Shown: piece by piece, positions 7,953 through 17,077 of the stretch | Numbering within the stretch: position 1 is the stretch's first letter | How the letters are laid out: every line of letters begins with the position of its first letter | Origin: Sporosarcina luteola | GTDB taxonomy: Bacteria > Bacillota > Bacilli > Bacillales_A > Planococcaceae | Length of the DNA stretch: 64,000 nucleotides | NCBI GenBank assembly: GCA_014204635.1 | Contig: JACHLS010000001.1 | Coordinates: forward strand, 248,001-312,000 | Direction of reading: 5' to 3' | Program-made: the position numbers and the translations under genes | Notes under the pieces: generated by a model | Database searches by the model: none | The model's input: the letters and a program-made list of their open reading frames with translations, nothing else | What the model was told of the DNA's origin: nothing

Positions 7953-8561
7953 ATGAAGACATTATTAGTGACAGGATTTGAACCATTTTTGAAATATCCC
8001 GTCAACCCGACGCAGAAAATTGCGGACGAGTTACACGGCCTGACAATCGGTGATTACAAGATTCATAGTGAAATCTTACCTGTTGATTTCAGCCAGTCAG
8101 GAGACCGCATCTTGAAGCATATTAAAGAAATCAAACCGGATGCTGTTCTCTCGTTGGGGCTCTCAGGCGGACGCTATAAAATTACACCTGAGCGAATCGC
8201 GATCAATGTGAATGACGGTGCGAAAGACAATAGCGGTTACGCACCTGTCGATGAACCGATTGTGGAAGGCGGGGCGGACGGCTATTTCACGAACATGCCG
8301 ATCCGACAAATGGTCAACGCGATGAAGGAAGCCGGACTGCCTGCAGAAATTTCCAATACGGCGGGCGCCTACTTATGCAACCACGTCATGTACCAGGCAC
8401 TCCATTTGGTGAATGAGGAGCGACCGGAAATGCTCGCCGGCTTCATCCATATCCCGGCATCCCATGAACTGGCAGTCGAACACGGGCGGGTGCCAAGCTG
8501 GTCGCATGAGGATTTGAAACGTGCCATCATCACTTGTATTAAAGTGTTAAGTGAATCATAA
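7953..8561 (+). CDS. pcp: Pyrrolidone-carboxylate peptidase (pyroglutamyl-peptidase I)
   Basis: Cysteine peptidase (C15) of 202 residues that removes N-terminal pyroglutamate from peptides in the cytoplasm. Family marks: VTGFEPF at the N-terminus, LGLSGGRYKITPERIAIN, the Glu-bearing region following it, the catalytic Cys in NTAGAYLCNHVMY and the catalytic His in GFIHIPASHE. Length is standard. ATG 7953 follows GAGAGGGGATGAG. It stands alone, flanked by a gene on the other strand on each side. Confidence 0.95.
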   Translation: MKTLLVTGFEPFLKYPVNPTQKIADELHGLTIGDYKIHSEILPVDFSQSGDRILKHIKEIKPDAVLSLGLSGGRYKITPERIAINVNDGAKDNSGYAPVDEPIVEGGADGYFTNMPIRQMVNAMKEAGLPAEISNTAGAYLCNHVMYQALHLVNEERPEMLAGFIHIPASHELAVEHGRVPSWSHEDLKRAIITCIKVLSES

Positions 8562-8603
8562 AAAATGCGCGAAAGAGGGTGGATTCCTCTTCCGCGCATT
8601 TTT
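8560..8603. terminator. Bidirectional terminator between pcp and DASS gene
   Basis: AAAAATGCGCG...AGAGG / CCTCT...CGCGCATTTTT hairpin between convergent genes, A/T tails on both sides. Confidence 0.85.
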
Positions 8604-8606
8604 ATG

Positions 8607-10091
8607 TTATAAAAGTCCAACCCATTTCCAATATGTCGCACTGAACAGCAAGATGAGCACATACCCAATGACGGTGAGCGGAATTCCGGATTTCAGGAAG
8701 TCTCCGACCGAAAACGCGCCAGTTCCATACGCAAGCATATTTTGCGGTGCACTGACCGGCAGCAGGAAGCCGAAGCTGATGACAAACTGTTGGATTAGCA
8801 CGAAACCGATATCGTTCGCATTGATGGCGATCGTTGAGGTCAATGCGATAAAAATCGGGATCAGCGCTGATGACAAGCTCGTCGCACTTGCGAACCCGAG
8901 GTGGATAAAAATATTGAACAGTGACAACAGGGCAATGGTGGCGAGGAGTGGCATCGTGTCCAGTCCCATCGCGCCGAATACTTTATCCGACAGCCACTGG
9001 GCCCCCGTCGTATCGAGCAGAATGGTTCCGAGTGCGATGCCGACCGCAAAGACAATGATTGTGCCCCACGGAATGAGACGCTCTACGGTCTTCCAATCAA
9101 ATACTCCAATTTTAGGAGACAGCAACAGGGCGATGGCAACGACAGTGACAGTGGTCGTGTCCAGCGGATGAAGCTTCTCCTCGGTAGCCCATAGGAAGAG
9201 CAGAATGAGGGAGACAACAATCAACCGAATTTCTGCCGGCTTCATCGGCCCCAATTCCTTCAGCTGGCCTTGAATCAATTCTTTGCCGCCTTCCACCACT
9301 TTCGTTTCCGGTTTTATCAATTTGATCATGACAAAATAAAGAACAAACGACATGAGAATCGACCAAGGAGCAGCATATAAAAACCATGTACTCCAGGCGA
9401 TCGATTCTCCGAACTCCTTCTCGATGAAACCGAGCGCCACCATATTTTGTGCGGCAGCCGTTTTAATTCCGATATTCCAAACTGAAACGGCCTGAACGGC
9501 GGTAATGACGAGTAATGCAGCAAGCCGGCTGTTGGTCGGCAAACCGAAAGCGGCGACCATTCCAAGCAGGATCGGGACGACGGCTCCAGCACGGGCTGTC
9601 GCACTTGGTACGAAGAAAGCAAGGATAATGGATACTAGAATTGCGCCAAATACGATAGCGCCGGTCTTCACACCGACTTTGGATAAAATGTACAAAGCAA
9701 GCCGTTTATGCAAATTTGTCGCTTGCATGGCGGCGGCAAGGAAGAGGGCGGCGGCAACGAGGGCGACGGCCGAATTAGAAAAACCGCCAAGCGCCATCGT
9801 GAGCGCTTTCTTCGTTCCAACATTCACCTCCGGGTTTGCCATATCCGGCGAAAATCCGATCAACAGTGCAACAAGGCCGATGATCATAGCTGCACTGACA
9901 GGGTATGTCACGGCTTCCGTTACCCAGAGGATGACCGCGAACGCGAGGATGGCGAGTGCCCGCTGACCCATGACCGGCAGATCTTCCGGTGTTGGCAAGA
10001 GAACAATGAGAATCATGACTGCAAAAGCGACGGCAATCCAAATCGGTTTCAAGTTATGCTTTGGTTTTGCAGCTTTCATCTGTGCTTCCAC
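8607..10091 (-). CDS. DASS (SLC13) family anion/dicarboxylate symporter
   Basis: Membrane carrier of about 494 residues with 11-12 hydrophobic segments, of the divalent anion:Na+ symporter family (SdcS/YflS/CitT type). Visible marks: ILWVTEAVTYPVSAAMI near the N-terminus, the Asn-rich first hairpin region FSNSAVALV, and the second-half signature IFIHLGFASATSLSSALIP ahead of LPVSAPQNMLAYGTG, which corresponds to the conserved SNT-type substrate site region. Likely imports C4-dicarboxylates, oxoglutarate or a related anion with sodium; the substrate cannot be fixed. The start chosen is GTG 10091, ten bases after AAAGGA; ATG 10079 is an alternative. Confidence 0.88.
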   Translation of the reverse strand: MEAQMKAAKPKHNLKPIWIAVAFAVMILIVLLPTPEDLPVMGQRALAILAFAVILWVTEAVTYPVSAAMIIGLVALLIGFSPDMANPEVNVGTKKALTMALGGFSNSAVALVAAALFLAAAMQATNLHKRLALYILSKVGVKTGAIVFGAILVSIILAFFVPSATARAGAVVPILLGMVAAFGLPTNSRLAALLVITAVQAVSVWNIGIKTAAAQNMVALGFIEKEFGESIAWSTWFLYAAPWSILMSFVLYFVMIKLIKPETKVVEGGKELIQGQLKELGPMKPAEIRLIVVSLILLFLWATEEKLHPLDTTTVTVVAIALLLSPKIGVFDWKTVERLIPWGTIIVFAVGIALGTILLDTTGAQWLSDKVFGAMGLDTMPLLATIALLSLFNIFIHLGFASATSLSSALIPIFIALTSTIAINANDIGFVLIQQFVISFGFLLPVSAPQNMLAYGTGAFSVGDFLKSGIPLTVIGYVLILLFSATYWKWVGLL

Positions 10092-10180
10092 CGAGTATCA
10101 ATCCTTTCTATTGCTTAGTCTGCGTATAGATTACCCTGAACTGGAATTTACAAACAGTAGAGTAAAGGAAAAATTCATAC

Positions 10181-10209
10181 TTGCCAATTCTGTAGTGGAC
10201 CTGTATGTT
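10181..10209 (+). promoter_or_regulatory. Promoter of Zur-controlled GTPase gene
   Basis: TTGCCA (10181-10186), 17 nt, TATGTT (10204-10209). The Zur box begins at the last base of the -10 element, so bound Zur would block it. Confidence 0.65.
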
Positions 10210-10233
10210 TAAATAGTAATGATTACTATTTAA
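10209..10233. promoter_or_regulatory. Zur box (perfect 12-1-12 palindrome)
   Basis: Two exact inverted arms of 12 bases around G10221, containing TAGTAAT-G-ATTACTA, very close to the Bacillus Zur consensus TCGTAATnATTACGA. It overlaps the promoter and runs up to the ribosome site AAGGAG of the zinc GTPase gene. Fur or PerR boxes (TGATAATnATTATCA) fit less well. Confidence 0.85.
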
Positions 10234-10244
10234 GGAGTGATAAC

Positions 10245-11435
10245 ATGCGTTCAGAACAAATACCAGTTACTGTGTTAAGCGGCTATTTGGGTGCAGGCAA
10301 GACAACGTTATTAAATCATTTATTAGCGAACCGGGAAGATAAGCGCATCGCGGTCATTGTGAATGATATGAGTGAAATCAACATCGACTCGGCGCTCATA
10401 CAGGACAACGGTTTTTCACGCACAGAGGAAAAGCTGGTTGAACTGACAAACGGGTGCATTTGCTGTACGTTGCGTGAGGATTTGATCATAGAAGTCGAGA
10501 AATTGGCCGTAGCTGGGAATATCGATTACATCGTCATCGAGTCGACTGGTATTTCTGAACCGATTCCGGTCGCCCAGACGTTCACTTACATAGATGAGAC
10601 AGTAGGAGTGGATTTGTCCAAGGTGTGTAGATTGGATAGCATGGTCACGGTCGTCGACGCGTTCCGATTTTGGAAAGACTACGAAAGCGGGGAGACGCTG
10701 TTGGAACGCAAGGATACGGATGATCCATATGATCAACGGGATGTCTCTGATCTATTGGTTGACCAATTGGAATTTGCCGATATCCTGGTCGTCAATAAAT
10801 TGGATTTAGTTGACGAAAGCTATCACGAACCGTTTACCGCGTTTTTACGAAAAATGAATCCAGACGCTGAAATCATGTTGACACAGTTCGGAAAAGTGGA
10901 GCCTTCGCAGCTGCTGGACCGGAAGCTTTTCGACTTCGAGAAGTCCAGCCAAGGAGCAGGATGGATTAAAGAGTTGAATGAAGAACATGTACCGGAAACA
11001 GAGGAGTATGGCATCAGTTCCTTTGTTTACAGACGAAATTGTCCTTTCCACCCAGCAAGATGGCAGACGTGGTTATCCCAATTGCCGAGCGAAATCGTCC
11101 GGACAAAGGGCTTTTTCTGGCTCGCCACCCGTCCGGACATGGCGGGACTGCTATCGCAAGCAGGTGCTTCCATCACATTCCAAGGTGCAGGACAATGGAT
11201 TGCCTCCTTGCCTGAACGCCAGCAGCAACAAGTCATAGAGGAAGATCCTGAGCTAATGCGCCGTTGGGATGAAGAACACGGTGACCGGCAGACGGAACTT
11301 GTTTTCATCGGTTTGGACATGGATAGGAATGAAATCGAAATGCAACTGGACCAATGCTTGCTGACGGAGCAAGAAATGAAAATGGACTGGTCTTCCTTTA
11401 AAGATGAACTGCCGAAATTCATGCCGCTCGGATGA
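10245..11435 (+). CDS. zagA: COG0523 GTPase zinc metallochaperone, ZagA (YciC)-like
   Basis: G3E GTPase of 396 residues. Walker A is [16 protein letters not shown]; the family CxCC metal motif is [11 protein letters not shown]; Walker B and the ESTGISEP stretch follow, then NKLDLVD as the base-specificity motif and a C-terminal CobW_C domain with a CPFHPARW segment. It resembles Bacillus subtilis ZagA (YciC), the Zur-regulated zinc-delivery GTPase, in length and motifs. The 25-bp Zur palindrome on its promoter strongly supports a zinc-starvation role in the cytoplasm. Start ATG 10245 lies 7 nt after AAGGAGTG. No zinc transporter or paralogue ribosomal protein is beside it. Confidence 0.92.
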   Translation: MRSEQIPVTVLSGYLGAGKTTLLNHLLANREDKRIAVIVNDMSEINIDSALIQDNGFSRTEEKLVELTNGCICCTLREDLIIEVEKLAVAGNIDYIVIESTGISEPIPVAQTFTYIDETVGVDLSKVCRLDSMVTVVDAFRFWKDYESGETLLERKDTDDPYDQRDVSDLLVDQLEFADILVVNKLDLVDESYHEPFTAFLRKMNPDAEIMLTQFGKVEPSQLLDRKLFDFEKSSQGAGWIKELNEEHVPETEEYGISSFVYRRNCPFHPARWQTWLSQLPSEIVRTKGFFWLATRPDMAGLLSQAGASITFQGAGQWIASLPERQQQQVIEEDPELMRRWDEEHGDRQTELVFIGLDMDRNEIEMQLDQCLLTEQEMKMDWSSFKDELPKFMPLG

Positions 11436-11555
11436 CGTCATCCTATTATTTCCATAGGTTCTTTCACAAGTTATGAATCAATACGTTATACTCCAATAGA
11501 TAGGATTACTTCTGAGAAGATTTCCGTTGAAGGGAAGGAAAGGAAGGGGTAAAAC

Positions 11556-11894
11556 GTGGATGTTGAACTGCTGATCACATTATTGATCTTGTGGGGAGTC
11601 ATCATGCTAACGGTTAGTAAAAAGTATAGAACGATGGACAAGGAATCTCGCAAGGAAGCGCGAAGTGTGATAGGAACGAAACGATTCATTACAACCACAG
11701 TGCCCTTGCTCTTAGGAATGTTCGTCAGTCTGCTAGGCAAGGTGGCGGGAATGAATATCGTAATCTTGATTGGGGCTGGCGTCATTGGTATGGCAGGCAT
11801 CTATACAGCCGTTACGATGTGGCGGAATAATAAAAGAAACATGATGCTATTCTCGCTATTTGTGATGCTTTCTATTTTGTTGTTGCTTCTCTAG
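11556..11894 (+). CDS. Small membrane protein of unknown function
   Basis: 112 residues with four predicted hydrophobic segments (about 4-20, 45-65, 68-86 and 95-112) and a basic loop after the first (KKYRTMDKESRKEARS). Start GTG 11556 after GGAAGGAAAGGAAGGGG. I do not recognise a family. It stands alone between the zinc GTPase gene and a terminator. Confidence 0.65.
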   Translation: MDVELLITLLILWGVIMLTVSKKYRTMDKESRKEARSVIGTKRFITTTVPLLLGMFVSLLGKVAGMNIVILIGAGVIGMAGIYTAVTMWRNNKRNMMLFSLFVMLSILLLLL

Positions 11895-11914
11895 ATTTTT
11901 ATGAAATAAAAACG

Positions 11915-11956
11915 AGCCAGAGAAGTCATCCAGATCCTCTGGCTCGCTCTAAAAAG
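11915..11956 (+). terminator. Terminator after small membrane protein gene
   Basis: GAGCCAGAG / CTCTGGCTC stem; A/T on both sides, so it may serve the convergent kinase gene too. Confidence 0.6.
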
Positions 11957-12006
11957 AAGGCTTCCGTTTAGTGCCAAATAGCAGTGAGGTGATGCTGGTT
12001 GTCTAT

Positions 12007-12945
12007 TCAATAGATGAATGGCACATCATTTTCTATTCTACATCTCATGTCATCCAATATGTTTTTGGTCTCTGTACTTAAAGTATTGGCTGTAAATGAA
12101 TTTGTGAAAAATAGGTAAGAATACAGTAGCCGATACTCCAAGAAGAAGGGAAGCAACTCATATTGTTCTTTAGACAAAGTAGTCTTCTCGCAATATCCTT
12201 CAAAGAAGTTGTTTCTAAATCGTTCGTAGAATACAACTCCGTTACAGCTATTGTGTCGTCTGTTTTTTTCTAGGGCATGGTAGATTGGTATGCAAGCATC
12301 ATACATATACCAGCTTTTTCGGACATCGCCAAAATCCAGAACGTACATTTTGTTGTTGCTTATGATGATATTCTCATTATGCAGATCATGATGAACGACA
12401 CCGTAAAGATCATGGGTGCGGAGCAATGAAGATAATCGCTCCATATAAGCTCCCCACTTCTTCTGAATGAGTGTCCCTGACTCTTTAGCGAAATCCTTAT
12501 CGTTTATATCAAAGTTCCATTCAGAATAATTGCCATTAAGCCTAGAGGCATTCTTTTTTGACACTTCATGCATTTCCCCTGACATTCTCCCCCACTGTTT
12601 TATAAGATGATGATCTTCCTCGTAGTCGAGTAGGACTTTTCCTTCTATATACGCGAAGGCAATGATAAAGTAATTTTTTTCGAATCCCTCTGCCACTTCT
12701 AGGAGGTTTCCATTTTGCGAAGGGATGGGGACTGGTGTTTTAATACTATTGGCATCCATCAAGTTTATTATTGTAAATTCTTGCTCTATGTTTTCTTTGT
12801 TGTATTTAGTGGTGTCCAAGAACTTAATTACGATGTTTTGGTCACGGCCGAGAAAAACATTGTTATCGAAGCCGCCAAGGAGTTCAAGAGTATCAGAATC
12901 AAAACCATATAATTTTTTTGCCTGCTCTATAATGACTTTTTGCAT
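12007..12945 (-). CDS. Phosphotransferase (APH/choline-kinase fold) protein
   Basis: 312 residues of the protein-kinase-like APH fold. Marks: N-terminal nucleotide-loop region LLGGFDNNVFLG with IVIKFL carrying the Lys, the Brenner motif VVHHDLHNENII (catalytic Asp, Asn) and VLDFGD, the metal-binding Asp. C-terminal helices are typical of YerI/homoserine-kinase-II-like and small-molecule kinases. The substrate is unknown; it should not be called an aminoglycoside resistance gene without evidence. ATG 12945 is preceded by AGCAGGAGGTCATC. The gene is more AT-rich than its neighbours, suggesting possible acquisition. Confidence 0.8.
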   Translation of the reverse strand: MQKVIIEQAKKLYGFDSDTLELLGGFDNNVFLGRDQNIVIKFLDTTKYNKENIEQEFTIINLMDANSIKTPVPIPSQNGNLLEVAEGFEKNYFIIAFAYIEGKVLLDYEEDHHLIKQWGRMSGEMHEVSKKNASRLNGNYSEWNFDINDKDFAKESGTLIQKKWGAYMERLSSLLRTHDLYGVVHHDLHNENIIISNNKMYVLDFGDVRKSWYMYDACIPIYHALEKNRRHNSCNGVVFYERFRNNFFEGYCEKTTLSKEQYELLPFFLEYRLLYSYLFFTNSFTANTLSTETKNILDDMRCRIENDVPFIY

Positions 12946-13279
12946 GATGACCTCCTGCTGGTTTAATGAGTATTGCGTAAGGACGACAAAGTAATCCCAC
13001 CCCTTCTCTCTTAATCAAAAAGGCCTTAAGCTACCAGAAGTTGAAGAGGGGGGATAGCGTGAATAAAGCCTGTCGAGCTGACAAATGGATGTTGGCCAAT
13101 TGTTAAATAATGATTTCATCCAGTCGACAAGATGCTTACAGATAATGGAGTAGGAGTGAGTTCCTGAGTTATAAAAGATGCTGCGCAAGAGTGGGGAACG
13201 GAGTATGTCAAGGCGACTTCTACGTAGCCAATAGGCCTTATATTATTTCGTAGAGTTGCAATGCAATTCGATTGAAACA
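12946..13279. other. Gene-free stretch with a possible decayed coding remnant
   Basis: No intact ORF with a ribosome site. One plus-strand frame (13115-13275) reads protein-like, including VIKDAAQEWGTEYVKAT and FRRVAMQFD, but carries stop codons at two places, so it may be a dead gene fragment. I could not name the family, and chance is possible. Confidence 0.25.
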
Positions 13280-13311
13280 AGCCGGAACAGCCTTTGGGCA
13301 GCCGTCCCGGT
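13280..13311 (-). terminator. Terminator of AtoE-like gene
   Basis: GC-rich hairpin CCGGGACGGC / GGCTGTTCCGG with one wobble and a bulge, followed on the minus strand by CTTGTTT. Moderate U tract. Confidence 0.5.
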
Positions 13312-13321
13312 ACTTTTTCTT

Positions 13322-14641
13322 TCAAAAGAAAAATAGACCGATGCTAATGACAATGCCGCTTAACACTAAGACGAAAACGCAATAGCCCATGATATCCTTC
13401 GCGCGGAGTCCTGCAATCGCCAGTGCAGGCAATGCCCAGAACGGCTGGATCATATTGGTCCATGCGTCGCCCCAAGCGATGGCCATAGCAGTCTTCGAAT
13501 AGCTGACACCAAGGGACTGGGCCGCATCCAGCATGATCGGCGCCTGGACGGCCCATTGTCCGCCGCCGGACGGAACGAAGAAGTTGACGAGACCCGCTGC
13601 GTAAAATGTGAAGAGTGGGAACGTCGTTTCTGTTGAAATATTGACGAACCACTCCGACATGACGCCTGCAAGTCCAGAAGCGACCATCATGCCCATAATC
13701 CCAGCGTAAAACGGAAATTGGATAATGATGCCGCCAGCCGTCTTCACCGCATTAGCAACAGCCGCCAAAAAACGTTTCGGCGTGCCGTGAAACAGTATGC
13801 CAAGCATGAAGAAGATCAGATTGACAATGTTGAGGTTTAAATCAAACCCTTTGCCAACAAAGTGCTGAATCAGATACATGACACCGAGCGCGCCGATGAG
13901 CATCGATAGAATATAGCTGTTTTCCAGACGGCTTGCGGGCGTCGGCTTCTCTTCTTTTTCCATTGTAATTTTTTCGTTCAGCAATTCGGGATCGACTGTT
14001 ACAGTATCTTTCGGTTTTGGCATCATGAAACGGTTGAAAAGCGGTATTGAAATGAACAGAAGCCCGACGATCACCAGATTGTACGTAGAAAAAATGGTTT
14101 CAGAAGTGGGCACAATACCCATCATATCCTCATATGGATGGTCTTTCGTTGCGATGGAAAGCGGAATGGAGCCTCCAAGCCCGCCGTGCCAGACGATAAA
14201 TCCAGAGTAAGCGCTTGCAATTAAAAGGCGATAATCGACTGACGATACTTTGCGTGCAATCTCTTTTGCAAACAATGCCCCGATCACCAGTCCAAACCCC
14301 CAGTTAATCCAGCAGGCGATTAATGAGACAACTGTCACTAGTATAATCGCGGAGCCGGGGGATGTGGCCAGTCCTGCCAGTGTGCTCAATAACTTTTTGA
14401 ATACTGGACTGCTTGCCAGTACATGCCCGGCCACCAATACAATCACCATTTGCATCGTGAATGAAAGAAGACCCCAGAAGCCGTCCCCCCAATGGACGAC
14501 CATATCGAGCGGGCCTGAGTCGGTTAGTCCGAGCCCAAGCAGAAATACAACAAGGGTCAAGATGGCGACAAATATGTACGGATCTGGCAAGTAGCGCTCC
14601 ATAAGCGTATTCGACCAACGAGTCAATACTTTCAAAATCAT
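13322..14641 (-). CDS. AtoE/TIGR00366-family short-chain fatty acid permease
   Basis: Inner-membrane carrier, 439 residues from ATG 14641, about 11-12 hydrophobic segments. It follows the AtoE pattern throughout: YLPDPYIFVAILTL and HWGDGFWGLL at the N-terminus, GFIVWHGGLGGSIPL in the middle and FFVPSGGGQWAVQAP plus IAWGDAWTNMIQPFW near the C-terminus. AtoE moves short-chain fatty acids such as acetoacetate or butyrate. The frame stays open to a TTG at 14686 without a ribosome site; ATG 14641 gives the family length, though its AAGGGGGA is very close. No acetoacetate catabolic gene is beside it. Confidence 0.85.
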   Translation of the reverse strand: MILKVLTRWSNTLMERYLPDPYIFVAILTLVVFLLGLGLTDSGPLDMVVHWGDGFWGLLSFTMQMVIVLVAGHVLASSPVFKKLLSTLAGLATSPGSAIILVTVVSLIACWINWGFGLVIGALFAKEIARKVSSVDYRLLIASAYSGFIVWHGGLGGSIPLSIATKDHPYEDMMGIVPTSETIFSTYNLVIVGLLFISIPLFNRFMMPKPKDTVTVDPELLNEKITMEKEEKPTPASRLENSYILSMLIGALGVMYLIQHFVGKGFDLNLNIVNLIFFMLGILFHGTPKRFLAAVANAVKTAGGIIIQFPFYAGIMGMMVASGLAGVMSEWFVNISTETTFPLFTFYAAGLVNFFVPSGGGQWAVQAPIMLDAAQSLGVSYSKTAMAIAWGDAWTNMIQPFWALPALAIAGLRAKDIMGYCVFVLVLSGIVISIGLFFF

Positions 14642-14776
14642 TCCCCCTTTTTTATCCCTCGAAGTAAGACTATCATATTCGTTCAAATGAAATATAATGT
14701 TTGATTCAGAAAAATGAAACGTAATCGAAGATGAAGAGTCTAATGGTATAAGAATAGTTGGAAAGGGTTGGATGAC

Positions 14777-16915
14777 ATGAGAAAACCGTTCAGGTGGTTA
14801 AGTATTGGGCTTGTGTTGGCGATGGGCGTCATGGTCTTCGCTTTCATGATTGAGAAGGTGGGGGTGGCTGCATCGGGTGGCGCATTCGTTGAGCATGGAT
14901 GGAACGTGCAATTCACGGCTCCGTTGAGCAAGCAAGCGATCGAGAAAGGTGCCGTCTATGTAACAGACCAGCAAGGGAAGAAAGTCCAAGCGAAGCTGAA
15001 ATTGAGCAAGGATGGCAAAGAGCTGCAAGTCAAAGGACTGGAGCCTGGCGAATATGCGCTGATCATCGACGATCAGGCACTCACGAAAAACTTTTTAAAA
15101 TCCTTCAAGCAAAATAAGATCAAATTCACTATGTACGAATCCATTGCAACTGTCACATCTGCAGATGATTTAAAGGCATATTTCGAGATGGCTAAAAACT
15201 TGCAAAGTAAAGGCCCGAGGGAGGCTATTGGATTAGAAATTGTCCAGGAAGAGGAGAAAAGCGACAAGGCATCCAGTGATAGTTCGGGGCACTCCAAAAC
15301 CAATGTCCAAGTGCAAGGGGTTGATGAGCCGGACAGTGTGAAGACGGACGGGGATTATGTCTATACCATTGCCGAAGGTGCCGTCCGCATCACAGATATC
15401 CGGAAAGACCAACTGAAGAAGGCAGCCTCTATTCAGATGGAAGAAGGCTTTTATCCATCCCAGCTGTTCATTCAAAAAGATATGCTGATAGTACTTGGCG
15501 AAAAGATGGTCCGCCATGATAAAAAAATAGCGGCGGGAGATCAACTTATGCCGATGAATGGTATGACGACGATCCGCTTGTACGATATGAAAAATAAGAC
15601 TGCTCCGAAGCTGTTGCGGGAAGTTGGGGCAGAGGGGTATCTCAGCAGCGCCCGCATGACGGACGGCACGGTATATGTTGTGACCAACTTGTATCCGATG
15701 CTTTGGGCGTTGGATGAGATTGACGGAGCGACCGTGCGCCCACGGATTACGGATACGGCAAATGATGACCTTAGCTATATGGCATACGAAGACATTGCTA
15801 TTCTGCCTGGCGCAACAGAACCCTCTTATACAGTTGTGACTGCCATCGATTTGCAGTCGCCACAGAAGAGTGAGCTATCGACTAAAGGATATCTCGGCAG
15901 CAGTGAGCAGCTGTATATGTCGAAGGACCATCTCTACTTGACAGCGACCAACTACAATTTTGAACAGAGCGGTTTCAAGGCAAGGATTTGGAATCCTGGA
16001 ACGGCCAACACACAATTTTTCAAGTTCACGCTGGACGGAGTGAAAGTGGAATTTACAGGATCGACAGAGTTGAAAGGGACAGTGTTAAACCAATTTTCGA
16101 TGGATGAACATAACGGTTACTTCCGTGTTGTGATGACGGAAGGGAATATGTGGGATGACAAAAACCCATCCAAGAACCACCTGTTTGTTCTGGATAAAGG
16201 AATGAAGTTAGTGGGATCCGTGGAGAATCTGGCGAAGGGAGAACGCATTTATTCCGCAAGGTTCATGGGGGATAAAGCCTATATGGTGACGTTCCGTGAG
16301 ACGGACCCGCTATTCGTCATCGATGTGGCGAACCCGGTAAAGCCGCAAGTATTAGGGGAATTGAAAATACCTGGTTTCTCCAACTACTTGCATCCGCTTG
16401 ATGAAAATCACCTTATCGGATTCGGATATGAAACCGTTGCAGAAAAAAATCCATCCGGAGGTGAGCCGTTTATTCGCACAAAAGGAATGAAACTCTCACT
16501 CTTTGATGTGACTGATTTTGCCAACCCGAAAGAGAAAGACACGGTGATTATCGGAGGAGAAGGCACCTACTCGCCAGTGCAATACGATCATAAAGCGTTG
16601 TTCCAGCATGCTGGGCGCAATCTGTATGGCTTTCCGGTCAGCGTATATGAAGAGGGAAGCAAACAGCATGAACTTGTCTTCAAAGGATCGGGTGCGCTCA
16701 TTTATGAAATTACGCCGGAACGTGGATTTAGCTTACAAGGCGACCTAGTCCAAAAACCAGGCAAGGGCCAGCAATACGAGGAGTGGGAAACGCAAGTACA
16801 GCGGCTCCTCTATAGCAAAGACCGGCTTTACACGGTGTCAAACAGGGACTTGACTAGCTATGACTTCAACTCCTTTAAGAGATTGACTCAATTGAAGTGG
16901 GACGATAAACAATAA
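14777..16915 (+). CDS. Secreted/anchored C-terminal beta-propeller protein (COG4880)
   Basis: 712 residues. A hydrophobic segment at about residues 5-25 (LSIGLVLAMGVMVFAFMI) is a signal anchor or signal peptide, followed by an Ig-like domain (WNVQFTAPLSKQAIEKG... GLEPGEYALIID) and, from about residue 180, a long beta-propeller domain beginning VQGVDEPDSVKTDGDYVYTI, the hallmark of secreted proteins with a C-terminal propeller distantly related to WD40. Later blades repeat D-Y-x-[VL] type strands. Function unknown; probably outside the membrane. ATG 14777 has GAAAGGG nine bases upstream; a TTG nine bases earlier is less likely. Confidence 0.83.
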   Translation: MRKPFRWLSIGLVLAMGVMVFAFMIEKVGVAASGGAFVEHGWNVQFTAPLSKQAIEKGAVYVTDQQGKKVQAKLKLSKDGKELQVKGLEPGEYALIIDDQALTKNFLKSFKQNKIKFTMYESIATVTSADDLKAYFEMAKNLQSKGPREAIGLEIVQEEEKSDKASSDSSGHSKTNVQVQGVDEPDSVKTDGDYVYTIAEGAVRITDIRKDQLKKAASIQMEEGFYPSQLFIQKDMLIVLGEKMVRHDKKIAAGDQLMPMNGMTTIRLYDMKNKTAPKLLREVGAEGYLSSARMTDGTVYVVTNLYPMLWALDEIDGATVRPRITDTANDDLSYMAYEDIAILPGATEPSYTVVTAIDLQSPQKSELSTKGYLGSSEQLYMSKDHLYLTATNYNFEQSGFKARIWNPGTANTQFFKFTLDGVKVEFTGSTELKGTVLNQFSMDEHNGYFRVVMTEGNMWDDKNPSKNHLFVLDKGMKLVGSVENLAKGERIYSARFMGDKAYMVTFRETDPLFVIDVANPVKPQVLGELKIPGFSNYLHPLDENHLIGFGYETVAEKNPSGGEPFIRTKGMKLSLFDVTDFANPKEKDTVIIGGEGTYSPVQYDHKALFQHAGRNLYGFPVSVYEEGSKQHELVFKGSGALIYEITPERGFSLQGDLVQKPGKGQQYEEWETQVQRLLYSKDRLYTVSNRDLTSYDFNSFKRLTQLKWDDKQ

Positions 16916-16927
16916 GCATCATGTGGT

Positions 16928-16960
16928 CAGGAGCAGAAATTTTAGCTCCTGTCTTTTTTT
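16928..16960 (+). terminator. Terminator after beta-propeller gene
   Basis: CAGGAGC / GCTCCTG stem followed by TCTTTTTTT. Confidence 0.85.
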
Positions 16961-17077
16961 GCATAAGGATCTTTACTGGGGTGAGACGCTCTACTGTTTT
17001 TCTGTAAACTGAAATTGTATTTTCCTGCCTTCTTCGATAAGATGGATAGTACAACGAAACAGGGGAGTGAGAGGGAG

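Noticed and set aside
12007..12945. Aminoglycoside resistance gene
   Set aside because: The APH fold is shared by many small-molecule kinases; nothing in the sequence points to an aminoglycoside substrate.
13116..13325. Minus-strand 69-codon ORF downstream of the AtoE-like gene
   Set aside because: It overlaps the terminator hairpin, lacks a ribosome site and does not read like a protein.
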